The notes: generated by a model from the letters alone, not told the origin. DNA of 57,407 nucleotides from CAZTDD01 sp964612675 (GCA_964612675.1 CAZTDD010000030.1:1-57407); one strand, 5' to 3'; numbered from the stretch's first letter, positions 37,203 to 47,665 are shown. Made by a program: numbers and translations.

Positions 37203-37345
37203 TGGGATGGATCTCCCTGTTCCTTTTGCCGGTTCACTTTCTACGATTGGTATCGTGTTCGGTTTACGGAAGATGACTCTCCCTGCTCCAATACGATCAT
37301 CTTTGGACCAGGATCAATTTATGCACTATCCGTTTCTCCATGCGT

Positions 37346-40300
37346 CTATCTGTCTCCCAGGCAAACAACGCTTCCGTCCATCGTAGAGATGTACCAACTC
37401 CCGTTTGCTGCGATCATTCCATCCAGAACGGGCGGAGAGTCGAGTTTGTGCTCCGCGATTTTTTCGCCGTTGTTCGTAGAAACCGCCCACAACGATGCAC
37501 CCTTTTTGCCTTGGTATGCCGCCTGCGCCGCGTGGATGTTTCCGGGACCGTTCGGCGTTGTGAGAAGTTCGGGCGGTCCCGCAATGAATAACGTGTCATC
37601 GGCGAGCACCATCGCCCGGACGACGAGGTCAATCGGTTTCGACCACTTGCTGCTGACGTTTTCCTCTCTCCGTTCTCCGCGTCTGTCTGTTGCGGGGATC
37701 ACTTCTTCGGACAACTCTGGATCTTTTGCACAAGCGAAAAGCTCATAATGAGTATTTCCGCGTCCCCGGTCGGCCCGTTCCGGTGGCGGCCAGGGCAGCA
37801 GCGGATCGGGGACACCCACATGGCTGCCGTGACGGGCATATTGATTGAGCCGTCCGAACCCGTAAATCGTAGATTGATCGACGGCCAATAACCGGCCTGC
37901 GGGGCGTTTGTTGCCGGCCACCGTCCAGCCGCCCCAACCGCTGCTCATATCGGTCCCGTAGAGCCAGTAGGTTCGATGCCACCAGGAGTCATCGAGAAAC
38001 CCTGCGGGGCTGAACAAATGAGGAACATTCGGCTCCTGCTTTACACACTCTCGGTCGAACCGGGTGTGCCGCATGTAAATGAACTCTCCGTCGCTGGACA
38101 ACACATCCGGCAACGCCCCCGGCATATTGACACCGCGCGCTGTATCCTGGGGAGGAAGACCCGTTTCCGGATCCCGGTGATTCACGCAGCTCTGCGCCAG
38201 GATTTCTCCTGTTCGCGCATCCAATTTGTATAGGTAGATCCCTCCGTCGATGTATGACGATCTTCCGGCGGTCGCATAGGCGACCGGCCGACGTGTGTTC
38301 CTTCCCGTATTCGGGGATTCTTCCCAATCCTCTTCAAGAACAAGGATGTTCCCGTGAACCGGCCAGAGCGATTCCAGTCGCCCATACGCAACAATCCGTT
38401 GATCCTCTGGAGCCGCCCGAAACCTCCATACCAGGGCTCCATCGGATTCCCGCAGGCAGTAAACATAACCGTCCGCCGATCCGAACAAGGCAAGTTCACG
38501 ATAGATGGTCGGTGGGCTGTCAATTCGACCACCCGCCGTGTAACTCCAAACGATATCCCCGGTTCTAGCATCCAGGGCATACAGCGTATGCCGATCCACA
38601 TCGGCGACAAATACTTTTCCAGCAGCAGCGACCGGCGGACTGAGATTGCCGCCGAGTTCCTGCTTCCAAGCATTCTCCAGTTTCGTCGGCATGGCCGTCT
38701 CGATCCGGCCGCTACGACTCGGGTCGCAGCGATAGGTCGGCCACTGATCCTCTACACCAATCTCCGGCCCGGACACTTCGACGATCCTTCCAAAGGCCGG
38801 TCCTTTTTCCAAGCGCTTCCCGTTCGTCCTGTTCGGTCGCGCTTGCTGCCGATATTTGTCTGCCGCGATAGCAAGGAAGCCGTTCAGTTTTGCTTCGATA
38901 AAGCACGCACAGGAATGCGGCGGAACATACGTCAGGCCGTTGGCCGGCATGATCCCATACTGGCATGCTCCTCGAATCCAATGGTTTGCAATTACCTTCC
39001 CGGAATCCACATCAAGGTACTCAATACCCGACCGGCCCAACAAAACATAATCTTCCGTCGCTTTGTTGCGATAACAGCGGTGGTGTCCCATACCGAAGCT
39101 GAAGAAGTCCTGGTCCTCAGGACGTTCTTTCTTGATTTCGCCCGAGGTTACACTGCGTGCCACGGTTATGCCCGGATCTTTTCTATGAACCAGATCGCCT
39201 GTCCAAAGCAGTCCGTCGATCACTAGAACATCGGGCGGAGCATTGTACGCCTCGCGGCATTCACATCGCCACAATTCCTCGCCGTTCTCCGCAGAGAAGG
39301 CGATCAATTCACCCGGCGGTGCCTCCCCGCCGCGACTGCTCGGATCCCATTGAACCTGCTCCGGTCGATCTTCAATCTGTGTGGAATCCGGTGCCGCTCG
39401 ATCGGCGGAAAGAACGATGTTTTCATACACGGCCAGCGTCGGTGTCGACCATCCCCATCGTTGAGTTTGGATGGGACGTGAAGCGCGCCATACCTCCGAT
39501 CCGTCCCCGGCATCCAGGCAAATCACATTATCCGGATTCTGAAAGAACACGCGATCCTCTGTGACGGTTAACGTCAGCGGCATGAGTTCCTGAGTGTCGG
39601 GATTGGACTTGCTCCATACCCGATTGCCCGTGTGCGCCTCTATGGCCAACACGGCCTTCTGCCGTGGGGGTGGGCTGGCGCTACGCCGCCTAACTACCTC
39701 TGCGATATCCATTTCTCCTGTAACCAGATACAGAATGCCGTCTCGATGGGCGATCTCCAGCGTGTCTTTCGTCCCCTCATAGGCTTTGACGATGTCCCCC
39801 GTTGCGGCATCCAAAACCGTTACGGGTTTCCCATACCCGAGTGTTACGTACACCCGGTCTCCCACGGCGACAAGCCGACGTGCCACCTCGGGCGGCCCGC
39901 TGCGAAAACCACGCAGATGGCCTTCCCACGGACCTATCGGTTTCTTCCACAACAGAACGCCGTTAAACGCGTCCCGTGCAATCAACGACCAGCGGGCGGG
40001 AAATGCGAGCGAGGCTTTCGATCCTTCGTCAGCGATGTAAAACACACGGCCGCCCGAGGAAACCGCTGCGCTTATGCTGGAAAGGTGATCGTGGCTCCGC
40101 GCCGTCTTCGGTTCTCCGATCCATTGAATATGGGTCGGTAGGTCGACAATGGTGTCGCGGGAGACCGCGTTATTCGTTGCGTCGTACAGATAATGCGTCC
40201 ACTCATCCATTCCTTTCGGTCGCGCCTTGCTTATCGTTGCCCACTGCCCGCCTTTGCGGATGTACGCGGCTCCATCCGGAGTGAGAACACGCATGACCTC

Positions 40301-40690
40301 GTCTATCGATACATCCCCGAGGTCTTCCCCCACAACGAGATTCACACTGTTATCCACATACGGCAAATAACCGTTCTTGATCTGCTCAACCGTAACATCC
40401 CCGTATAAACCCGATGATTGAATCTGTTCGCGAGCCGTTGCCACGTTCTGAGGATTCGCATCGAGTCCGTGGACAAGGTAGCTGTCGTTTACACGAAGCG
40501 CGGAGGTCAGTTTTCCGTCCCCGCATCCTACGTGGACAACAAGCCCGCCTTGGATTCCGGTCTCTTTCATAATGTTCTGGGCTTGATCTTGTGGTGTCGC
40601 CGCGCCCGCATACCAGATAGTGGCGCACAAAACCATAGTTCCAATTGCTGTTCTTTTGAGAATGTCATTAGCAGTTTTACTTTCTCTCAT
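37346..40690 (-). CDS. Exported PQQ-like propeller with N-terminal methyltransferase-fold domain
   Basis: The protein has 1114 residues. The signal peptide (about 1-30, ending YAGAA) is followed by a Rossmann methyltransferase-like domain (about 45-150) with motif I VVHVGCGDGKLT and acidic GLDAN. A long array of PQQ/quinoprotein-type blades follows (VLDAATGDIVKAYEG, ALDARTGDIVWSY, YKLDARTGEILAQ). GAGGAGA precedes the ATG at 40690; a longer reading to 40822 has no good start signal. This domain pairing is found in planctomycete-type genomes, but its substrate is not known. SAM is not expected outside the cytoplasm, so the methyltransferase domain may be non-catalytic or structural. Confidence 0.88.
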   Translation of the reverse strand: MRESKTANDILKRTAIGTMVLCATIWYAGAATPQDQAQNIMKETGIQGGLVVHVGCGDGKLTSALRVNDSYLVHGLDANPQNVATAREQIQSSGLYGDVTVEQIKNGYLPYVDNSVNLVVGEDLGDVSIDEVMRVLTPDGAAYIRKGGQWATISKARPKGMDEWTHYLYDATNNAVSRDTIVDLPTHIQWIGEPKTARSHDHLSSISAAVSSGGRVFYIADEGSKASLAFPARWSLIARDAFNGVLLWKKPIGPWEGHLRGFRSGPPEVARRLVAVGDRVYVTLGYGKPVTVLDAATGDIVKAYEGTKDTLEIAHRDGILYLVTGEMDIAEVVRRRSASPPPRQKAVLAIEAHTGNRVWSKSNPDTQELMPLTLTVTEDRVFFQNPDNVICLDAGDGSEVWRASRPIQTQRWGWSTPTLAVYENIVLSADRAAPDSTQIEDRPEQVQWDPSSRGGEAPPGELIAFSAENGEELWRCECREAYNAPPDVLVIDGLLWTGDLVHRKDPGITVARSVTSGEIKKERPEDQDFFSFGMGHHRCYRNKATEDYVLLGRSGIEYLDVDSGKVIANHWIRGACQYGIMPANGLTYVPPHSCACFIEAKLNGFLAIAADKYRQQARPNRTNGKRLEKGPAFGRIVEVSGPEIGVEDQWPTYRCDPSRSGRIETAMPTKLENAWKQELGGNLSPPVAAAGKVFVADVDRHTLYALDARTGDIVWSYTAGGRIDSPPTIYRELALFGSADGYVYCLRESDGALVWRFRAAPEDQRIVAYGRLESLWPVHGNILVLEEDWEESPNTGRNTRRPVAYATAGRSSYIDGGIYLYKLDARTGEILAQSCVNHRDPETGLPPQDTARGVNMPGALPDVLSSDGEFIYMRHTRFDRECVKQEPNVPHLFSPAGFLDDSWWHRTYWLYGTDMSSGWGGWTVAGNKRPAGRLLAVDQSTIYGFGRLNQYARHGSHVGVPDPLLPWPPPERADRGRGNTHYELFACAKDPELSEEVIPATDRRGERREENVSSKWSKPIDLVVRAMVLADDTLFIAGPPELLTTPNGPGNIHAAQAAYQGKKGASLWAVSTNNGEKIAEHKLDSPPVLDGMIAANGSWYISTMDGSVVCLGDR

Positions 40691-40919
40691 GATTACACTC
40701 TCCTCGAGTTTTTTTGTTCTATTCTTGATCGCAAACGGTTCATTGTGTGAACGCGGAAGCCCCATGATGTTTCCTTTCAAATATGTCATCCTATACACAG
40801 AGCTTCTCAACCGAGTATCCAACAGAATAGCATGGATAGAAGAGAAGATTTACCGTGACCGAATCGGACCCTTACAGGGTCTTCAGGCTTAACGCGCGCA
40901 AAACCCGAGGAGGAAACCC

Positions 40920-42323
40920 ATGACAACAATAAGACGCCGGACTTTCGTGAAAGCTTCACTGGGCACAGCCATGGCACTGGCGCTGCCCCCACATTCCCGT
41001 GTGCTGGGCGCGAATGACGACATTCGAGTAGGGGTTGTCGGGTTTCGAAGTCAAGGCGGCAACCATATCAAGTGGCTTCGTGGCCTCCCTGGTGTGCGGG
41101 TGGTGGGCCTGTGCGATGCCGACCGGGCGGTATTGGAACGCCGTGTCAGAAGTCTCAAAGACGACAATGAAAAGGTGGACGGATACGTCGATGTCCGCGA
41201 ACTTCTCGACAACAAAAATATCGACGCCATCACAACCGCGACGCCCGATCATTGGCATGCGTTGGTGACGATATGGGCGTGCCAGGCCGGCAAAGACGTA
41301 TACGTCGAGAAACCGCTTTGTCACAACCTGTTCGAAGGCCGCCAAATGGTGGCCGCGGCGCGAAAGTACGATCGTATCGTGCAATTCGGCAACCAGGATC
41401 ACGGTCACCCGACCGGCGAAATGCAACTCGAAAAAGAGGGACTCGGCAAGATCCAGGTCGCCTACACATGTCTTCATCGCAGCCGCGAAAGTATTGGCAA
41501 AGTCAAAGGCCCGCAGCCGGTACCCGACTCCGTGGACTACAATCTGTGGACCGGTCCGGCGCCGCTTGAGCCGCTTACAAGGAAACGCTTCCATTACGAC
41601 TGGCATTGGGTTTGGCCGACAGGAACCGCCGAAATCGGCAACAACGGCATCTATCCATTGGATGCGTGCCGTCTGGCGCTCGGTCAGAAGGTCCTGCCCA
41701 AACGAGCGATGAGCCTTGGAGGACGATATCTATTCAATGACGACGCAACGACCCCAAATACCCATGTTGCTCTCTTTGAATACGAACCTGGACCCCTGGT
41801 GATCTTCGAACTGCGGAACCTCCCTGAGAAAGACGGCCCGAAACTTGGGCGGAGAGGAATCCAATGTGAAAAAGGCCGTTCCTCTTTCCCCGGCTGGTCG
41901 GGAGAGGAGGGCGACACGGGAGGATACCACCGACATCAGGGGCATCTCTTCAATTTCATCAAAGCGGTGCGTAGCCGAAAGAGGAGCGATCTTCGGGCGG
42001 ATGTCCTCGAAGGACATCTATCGACCTCTCTTGTCCATATGGCCAACATCTCGTATCGGCTCGGAACGTTGAGTTCTCCCGAGGAGGGCCGAGACGCTGT
42101 TAAGGACCGAGGGGCGGAGGCGCAGGAGACCTACCAACGCTTCCTGGACCATCTCGACGCAAATGGCGTAGATTGGTCGAAGGCCGAGGTGGTCGTCGGA
42201 CCTTGGCTCGAGATGGACACCGAACGCAAAGAGTTTGTCGGCAGCTCATTTCTGACCGAATGGGCCAACCGGTTCGCAACAAGAGACTATCGGGAACCGT
42301 TTGTCGTTCCTGAGAAGGTCTGA
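40920..42323 (+). CDS. Tat-exported Gfo/Idh/MocA family oxidoreductase
   Basis: The protein has 467 residues. The Tat signal is TTIRRRTFVKASLGTAMA. The Rossmann domain begins IRVGVVGFRSQGGNHIKWL, and the canonical EKP motif is intact (VYVEKPLCHN, Lys about 137). It then has HYDWHWVWPTGTAEIGNNG and a C-terminal dimer-sheet domain. Such proteins act on sugars, sugar acids or cyclitols with NAD(P). Unlike the protein at 18511 the catalytic Lys is kept. GAGGAGG lies upstream of the ATG. It is divergent from the PQQ-like gene. Confidence 0.94.
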   Translation: MTTIRRRTFVKASLGTAMALALPPHSRVLGANDDIRVGVVGFRSQGGNHIKWLRGLPGVRVVGLCDADRAVLERRVRSLKDDNEKVDGYVDVRELLDNKNIDAITTATPDHWHALVTIWACQAGKDVYVEKPLCHNLFEGRQMVAAARKYDRIVQFGNQDHGHPTGEMQLEKEGLGKIQVAYTCLHRSRESIGKVKGPQPVPDSVDYNLWTGPAPLEPLTRKRFHYDWHWVWPTGTAEIGNNGIYPLDACRLALGQKVLPKRAMSLGGRYLFNDDATTPNTHVALFEYEPGPLVIFELRNLPEKDGPKLGRRGIQCEKGRSSFPGWSGEEGDTGGYHRHQGHLFNFIKAVRSRKRSDLRADVLEGHLSTSLVHMANISYRLGTLSSPEEGRDAVKDRGAEAQETYQRFLDHLDANGVDWSKAEVVVGPWLEMDTERKEFVGSSFLTEWANRFATRDYREPFVVPEKV

Positions 42324-42668
42324 AATACCCTGTAGGTAGCGCTTTTTTCGCAGCTCACGCCTGTCTGCAGGGCTTCTCTCCACCCAGAATCCGTTCTGTC
42401 CCGTCAAGAACGGTTTTTGATCGGTTGCCGGATGTTCCTCAACGGCCGGTATGATTGACTACGGACCTTCCTGTGGGTAGCTTTTCAGTACTGAGAGTTG
42501 GATTTTTGCAATGGACGGGTCGACCGCGTCTTTCACTACGGAGACGACCGGCCGGCCCAAATAAAAAAATCCCATTCAAAATACATTTTATCGGAATATT
42601 TTCACTCGAATGGACCTAGATTCATTTGTACTGGAAATCTCATTACATCGGAAAGGAGTTTCAGCAAG
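42324..42668. other. Intergenic interval with terminator
   Basis: The interval contains the terminator at 42391-42418 and a leader for the next gene. No other gene is convincing. An upstream in-frame extension from 42498 lacks a signal peptide. Confidence 0.6.
42391..42418 (+). terminator. Rho-independent terminator
   Basis: A ccgttct/agaacgg stem of seven pairs with a short loop is followed by five T. It lies about 70 bases beyond the Gfo/Idh stop. Confidence 0.75.
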
Positions 42669-43877
42669 ATGAATCCTGTACGAAAACCTTTTCTACCCAT
42701 TGCGACACTATGTTTCTTGAGTCTATCCGCGGTCGGGGTGTTCCATCATGCCGACGCGGCGCCCTCGATCTTCACGTCCGACGTGGTATACGAATCGGAT
42801 ACCCCCGTCTTCGGCTTGGCTGTCGGCGATTTCAACCCCTCTTTTGAAGGGGACGAGGTCGCTTGCTTGGTCAATCCCTGTAACGTGATTGAACTGATTC
42901 CGAGCGACTGGCACTCCACCGGGATCTACTCCAGCGACGATGCCATCATGCAGATGTCTAACAGACCCACCATTGATATCGGTAACGTAATGGGCGGCGA
43001 AACGAATGAAATCGTCATTTGCTGTAACAACTATGTCACCGTCATCTACGAAGCCATGGAGCAGTACAACGCAGAGCAAATCTATGACAAATCCGATTTG
43101 ATCGGATCGTTATGGGGTGCACGGGTAGGGGATTATGACTTCCAGCGTCCGGGGGAAGAAGTGTTGGTAATCTTTGAAACCGTCTTTGATTACAGCATTG
43201 CCGAACTTGTTTCCGAAACCGATTTTGAATGGAGTATCGAGGAGATCTATGGGGCCGAAGTCGGCATGGATTCCGCCGCCGGAGAATTCGACCCGAACCA
43301 TGAGGGAACGGAAATTGTAATCACAACAGAAATGGGACCCACGTACCAGATCGTCCCGCCTGAAAACCGCCAAAGCGAAGACCATTGGCCCAGCACGACC
43401 CTTTGGGACGAGATGGACGACGCGGGCTGGGTTGTGAAAGTCGCTGATGTTACGCCGGTCAACCCCGGCAACGTACTGGTGTACGGTTCTCGATACAACA
43501 AAAAGATCATGATTTCTTACCCGGACGGGTCGGGAGGCCACCATCGAGAAGTCCTTTTCCAGGGAGTCCTGGGCGATGAACTCCGTGCCGGTAATATGTG
43601 GGATATCGCAATCGGCGATGTTCTGCCCGATAGCCCGGGGAATGAGATTGTCGGCGTCGACGATGACGGTTTTGTTTATCTGGTCTGGCGCGAAGGCGAC
43701 CAATGGCGCAACGACATCATATACGACGATGAGAATGCGCTCTATGCTGTGGATGTCGGCGACTTCCTCCCGGAAAATCCCGGAATGGAAATTGTCGTTG
43801 GCGGGATGTCGAAAACAGTGAGAATGCTTTCAGCCAAGCCTTCGTCTTCCGTCCACGGATGGCAGCTCTATCAATAA
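42669..43877 (+). CDS. Exported FG-GAP-like propeller protein
   Basis: The protein has about 402 residues with a signal peptide (about 1-30, ending HHADAA). Repeated units have the pattern VGDFNPSFEGDEVACLV, AAGEFDPNHEGTEIVITT and VGDFLPENPGMEIVVGG. They resemble the D-x-x-P-G/N-x-E loops of FG-GAP/VCBS propellers, probably seven blades. No enzyme motif is visible. AAGGAG precedes the ATG. A terminator follows the stop closely. Confidence 0.85.
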   Translation: MNPVRKPFLPIATLCFLSLSAVGVFHHADAAPSIFTSDVVYESDTPVFGLAVGDFNPSFEGDEVACLVNPCNVIELIPSDWHSTGIYSSDDAIMQMSNRPTIDIGNVMGGETNEIVICCNNYVTVIYEAMEQYNAEQIYDKSDLIGSLWGARVGDYDFQRPGEEVLVIFETVFDYSIAELVSETDFEWSIEEIYGAEVGMDSAAGEFDPNHEGTEIVITTEMGPTYQIVPPENRQSEDHWPSTTLWDEMDDAGWVVKVADVTPVNPGNVLVYGSRYNKKIMISYPDGSGGHHREVLFQGVLGDELRAGNMWDIAIGDVLPDSPGNEIVGVDDDGFVYLVWREGDQWRNDIIYDDENALYAVDVGDFLPENPGMEIVVGGMSKTVRMLSAKPSSSVHGWQLYQ

Positions 43878-43886
43878 CTCTTCGTC

Positions 43887-43919
43887 CCCCGGGATTGCCC
43901 ACCCGCGGCAATCCCGGGG
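43887..43919 (+). terminator. Strong hairpin terminator
   Basis: A ccccgggattgcc / ggcaatcccgggg stem of 13 perfect pairs with a seven-base loop is followed by cttt. It starts nine bases after the propeller gene's stop. Confidence 0.8.
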
Positions 43920-44242
43920 CTTTCAAGCGCCCCGTATATGCACGTAACGATTGTCACATTCTGGCTCACAATACCGCCTTCTCTCCCTTTGATCGCCAAC
44001 ACATCCGTCCCGCAATCCAAATGCAAACGCTCGATCGTCCCCGGAAGACCTTCATAGACCGATTGACCCTTTATCAACGGGGGAGTATCGTTGTACCCAT
44101 GAGAACTCCGCCATTTATAGCCGGTGTTTTCACACACCGGCCGTGTTGAACGACACGGGCAGCGGAAAACAGTAAATCTCCATCAACATCTGACTGGGAA
44201 ACTTCATTTTCTGTTTGACCGTTCAGGGACGAGGTACATACA
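43920..44242. other. Intergenic interval before the GH2 gene
   Basis: No gene is seen. A gccggtgt-tttcac-acaccggc hairpin lies at 44120-44141. The rest should hold the promoter of the GH2 gene, but no clear -35/-10 pair stands out. Confidence 0.5.
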
Positions 44243-46450
44243 ATGAAAACAATACTATCTGTAACCCTGTTTTTTTGTTTATGTAGTACGCCGCTTTACG
44301 CAGCACCGGTCCGCCATACCATCGACTTGACCGGGACGTGGCGGTTCGAACAGTCCGAGACCGCTTTTCCGCCGGAGCGCTTCACACGAACGATTCCTGT
44401 GCCCGGCCTCGTTCACCTGGCGAATCCGAAGATCGAGCAATTCAACGTGCTGCTTACCGATGAATACGAGCCGCGCTATAACTGGTATCAACGCAACGTC
44501 CACATTCCCGAGGAGTTGGCCGGAACGGAGGCGGTTCTCACCATACTCAAAAGCAAGTATGTGACCCAGGTTTACGTCAACGGCATGGACATGGGCCACT
44601 CGATGGCCTGTTATACACCGGTGGAGTTCCCCGTCACAAACGCACTCCGTTTTGGTGACGAGAATCGCATCCGGGTTTGTGTTGGCGACCGTGCGTGGCT
44701 GCCCAGCCAGGCGGCGGGCAGCACCGATAAAGAGAAAGTGGCTTATCTGCCGGGCATTTGGGATGACGTCAGTCTCAGCTTCACCGGCAAACTCCGCGTT
44801 CATCGAGCGCTCTTCCTCCCGTCGCTCTCCGAAAAAAACGTAACCGCAAAACTCCTCGTCCGAAGTTTCTATCCCGCCCAACAGCAATACGGGACCTCAA
44901 TGGAGGATTCATGCAAAATCGAAGTTACGGTCCGTGAGGCGGAAACCGGAAACACAGTAAGCGGCCCGATTGAAAAAACAGCGATTGTCAAACGCGATAA
45001 TCTCACCGAAATTCATCTCGATATTCCTATCGATGAACCCCACGCCTGGACGCCGAACGACCCGTTCCTCTACACGGCGGAGGTGACGTTATCGGAGGAA
45101 AATGAAGTAAGCGATCGAGAAGAATACCGGTTCGGGATGCGTGATTTTGGGCGTAGCGGGAAACATTTTACACTCAACGGGGAGAAGATTTTCCTTCGCG
45201 GAACCAATATTACGCTTCATCGTTTCTTCGAAGACCCTGCCTGCGAAGCGCTTCCCTGGGACCGGGAATGGGTGCGGAAGTTGCTGCAGGAAATTCCAGA
45301 CGAACTGGATTGGAACGCCATGCGTATTTGTGTAGGCATTGCGCCCAAATTTTGGTACGACGTCGCAGATGAGGCCGGACTCCTCCTACAGAACGAATGG
45401 CTCTATTGGCAAAACCATGGATGGGATGCACAGATCCGTGAAGAATACACGGATTGGGTGTGGGCCGACGGGAACCATCCCAGTATCGCGATTTGGGACG
45501 CCATCAACGAAAATTGGGACGCATTCATCGGAAATGTATTGATCCCCGATCTGAAAGAACTCGACCCGACGCGTATTTGGGATGCGGGATATATGACCTC
45601 GGAACATATGACCTTGGACGAGATGGATGAACCGCACCCGTATCGAGTCTATGGAATGCGCGAAAATTTCGACGAATATTTTACGGAAAACCCATACCCT
45701 CTGGGGGATCTGGATGAACGTACGGAACGAATGCAGAAATCCATCGATTCGAGCGCGGCGCAGTTGGTAAACGAGTATGGTTGGATTTGGCTGTGGCGTG
45801 ACGGCCGTCCGGCAAAATTGACGGAAAATAATTACGCATTTTACTTGGGCGAAAAAGCAACGCCGCAGCAGCGCAGAGAACTGCAGGCCTACTGGCTCCA
45901 GCTGCAAACCGAGTGGTTGCGTACCGAACGCTCAATGGCGGGCGTTCTCAGTTTCTGCTATTTGACGAATGATTACGGTTTTACCGGCGATTGGTTTGTT
46001 GACGATATCGCCGATCTGCGACCCGGACCGACCCTCGACTGGTTCGCCCACTGTTTCGCACCGGCGGCTATTTTCATCAATTTGGTCGATGAACGCTATA
46101 CCAAACATGTCCCGCCGCATGAACCCGGATCGGATCTTCTCTTCAATTTGGTAGGCGTGAACGATCTCGCCCGGACGGTATCGGGTGAAGTACAAGTCAA
46201 ATTGCTGAACGACGAAGGCAGAACGATCGAGGAAATTACTACCAGTGCGTCGATTCCCGCTTATGACAAACAACATATACCGGTTTGTTTCCCCCTTCCT
46301 ACAGAGAAGGGTGGATATCTCCTCCTGGCCGAATTCACACCGAATGAGACGGAACAATCATCGCCGGTTATCAGCCGTCGCTATATTAATATCGGCCGTC
46401 AGGATGAATACATCTATTACGATTTAAAACCCAAGCCATTGATGGAATAG
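44243..46450 (+). CDS. Secreted glycoside hydrolase family 2 protein
   Basis: The protein has 735 residues. After a signal peptide (about 1-20), a sugar-binding jelly roll begins HTIDLTGTWRFEQSE and PVPGLVHLANPK. It is followed by an Ig-like sandwich (ending FGMRDFG) and a TIM barrel from GKHFTLNGEKIFLRGTNIT. The acid/base motif appears as SIAIWDAINENWD, with Asn-Glu conserved. The nucleophile Glu is probably in LVNEYGWIW. Substrates of GH2 range over beta-galactosides, beta-mannosides and glucuronides, and none can be chosen here. A GAGG-type site lies upstream of the ATG. Confidence 0.93.
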   Translation: MKTILSVTLFFCLCSTPLYAAPVRHTIDLTGTWRFEQSETAFPPERFTRTIPVPGLVHLANPKIEQFNVLLTDEYEPRYNWYQRNVHIPEELAGTEAVLTILKSKYVTQVYVNGMDMGHSMACYTPVEFPVTNALRFGDENRIRVCVGDRAWLPSQAAGSTDKEKVAYLPGIWDDVSLSFTGKLRVHRALFLPSLSEKNVTAKLLVRSFYPAQQQYGTSMEDSCKIEVTVREAETGNTVSGPIEKTAIVKRDNLTEIHLDIPIDEPHAWTPNDPFLYTAEVTLSEENEVSDREEYRFGMRDFGRSGKHFTLNGEKIFLRGTNITLHRFFEDPACEALPWDREWVRKLLQEIPDELDWNAMRICVGIAPKFWYDVADEAGLLLQNEWLYWQNHGWDAQIREEYTDWVWADGNHPSIAIWDAINENWDAFIGNVLIPDLKELDPTRIWDAGYMTSEHMTLDEMDEPHPYRVYGMRENFDEYFTENPYPLGDLDERTERMQKSIDSSAAQLVNEYGWIWLWRDGRPAKLTENNYAFYLGEKATPQQRRELQAYWLQLQTEWLRTERSMAGVLSFCYLTNDYGFTGDWFVDDIADLRPGPTLDWFAHCFAPAAIFINLVDERYTKHVPPHEPGSDLLFNLVGVNDLARTVSGEVQVKLLNDEGRTIEEITTSASIPAYDKQHIPVCFPLPTEKGGYLLLAEFTPNETEQSSPVISRRYINIGRQDEYIYYDLKPKPLME

Positions 46451-46497
46451 ACCCTAACGTTGCAAAACTGACTCCTCCTGCCAACATTTCCAAATCT

Positions 46498-46519
46498 CTC
46501 CCCCCGTTCACGGGGGGAG
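46498..46519. repeat. CTCCCCCC hairpin module
   Basis: A ctcccccc-gttcac-ggggggag stem of eight pairs, followed by tcggagggggg. It resembles the hairpins of the other modules but lacks their flanking arms. It may serve as a terminator for the GH2 gene. Confidence 0.5.
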
Positions 46520-46721
46520 TCGGAGGGGGGCATCTGGATCGCACTGCCGGTGCTTTTCTCCTCAGGTCCTCATAATATTCATAAACATCTCTTCTGGCCT
46601 TTATCCATGCGGCTTTCCAACGGCGTTTCCGGCCGGCTTCTTCTCGTTTTTGCAACCATAGGGTAGAGTTATGTCGGGGGCTGGAAAGAACCGTAATTCC
46701 CTATACCCGTCTCTAGCGAGC

Positions 46722-47618
46722 CTATGAATTCTTTGCGGATGGCCATCGACCGAAACGGAAAATCTGTCTCGCGTTGTTTTCGTTTTTCGCTTTTACGATC
46801 AGCGCGCTGATTTTGTGACGGTTTTTACAATATTGATCGATCTCCTGTAGAGTCATCACCATAGACGCAGTGGATAACGCGTCGGCAACCGTCGCAGACG
46901 ATGCGCAAACCCATACAGCGCGTTTCTGTTCCAACACGGTTCCGGTTCTCGGGTCGAGAATATGCGGTCCTTTCCGCAACCCCGACGCGCCCATCGCGCA
47001 GTTTAACAAATCGAGCCGATCGAAAATTTCATGCTTTCCGAATGGATTGGTCAGTGTAACCGGCCAGCCCTTTTCACCCGTGGGAGCCTCCAACGCCAAG
47101 ACGGAGCTCTGTCCGCCGTGAATCAAGGCGGAATCGACCTCCCAGTCGCGCAGCAATTCTCCCATCCGGTCAACCGCGTATCCCTTCCCGATGCCCCCCA
47201 AGTCGAGCCGAACGCCCTTTCTTGTTAATTCAATTGTCCGCTTTGACTTATTCAGCAGAAACGGAGAGGAATCGGTTGCCGCTTCCTCTGAATTTGCATG
47301 ATTTTCGAACGACCCTGCGGAGACCGCTATATCGAAAGCTCCTCGCGTCTCACGCTCCATACGCAACGCGATTTGAAGGCATTCGAACGTATCGAGACCG
47401 ACACGTATCCGTTGGCCCACGTCGGCGTTGTTAATCCGTGAGATGTCGCTGTTTTCCAGATAGCGACTGAATTCCTCCTCGATCCGGTCCAATTCCTCAA
47501 AAGCAGCGTCCGCGGCCTGTTCGGCATAGACACGATCTGGATGAGCGACGATGACCTCGAACACCGTCGCCATGGCAGGATGTTCAAACCGATATGTTCC
47601 GGGGAGTTTCTGTAGCAT
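46722..47618 (-). CDS. apbE: FAD:protein FMN transferase
   Basis: ApbE links FMN to a threonine or serine of flavoproteins. The 298-residue sequence shows the family pattern: GAFDIAVSAG, VRLDLGGIGKGYAVDRMGE, ALIHGGQSSVLA and a C-terminal ADALSTASMVM with the Mg-binding Asp and Thr. No clear export signal is visible; the N-terminus begins LPGTYRFEHPAMATVFEV. It is the last gene of the minus-strand cluster, 47 bases after the D-threonine-aldolase-like gene. No obvious flavinylated partner with a D-x-x-[ST]-[AG]-T site was recognised in the window. Confidence 0.93.
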   Translation of the reverse strand: MLQKLPGTYRFEHPAMATVFEVIVAHPDRVYAEQAADAAFEELDRIEEEFSRYLENSDISRINNADVGQRIRVGLDTFECLQIALRMERETRGAFDIAVSAGSFENHANSEEAATDSSPFLLNKSKRTIELTRKGVRLDLGGIGKGYAVDRMGELLRDWEVDSALIHGGQSSVLALEAPTGEKGWPVTLTNPFGKHEIFDRLDLLNCAMGASGLRKGPHILDPRTGTVLEQKRAVWVCASSATVADALSTASMVMTLQEIDQYCKNRHKISALIVKAKNENNARQIFRFGRWPSAKNS

Positions 47619-47665
47619 CGCACGATAAAAACATCTGTTTCTAAAAAACCACCTTTGAAATTGTT

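Noticed and set aside
42498..42668. Longer start for the FG-GAP-like protein
   Set aside because: The extension lacks a signal peptide, while the ATG at 42669 has AAGGAG and a perfect signal peptide.
46386..46655. Minus-strand ORF after the GH2 gene
   Set aside because: It spans the hairpin module and overlaps the GH2 end, with no recognisable domain, although KRRWKAAWIKARRDVYEYYEDLR is gene-like.
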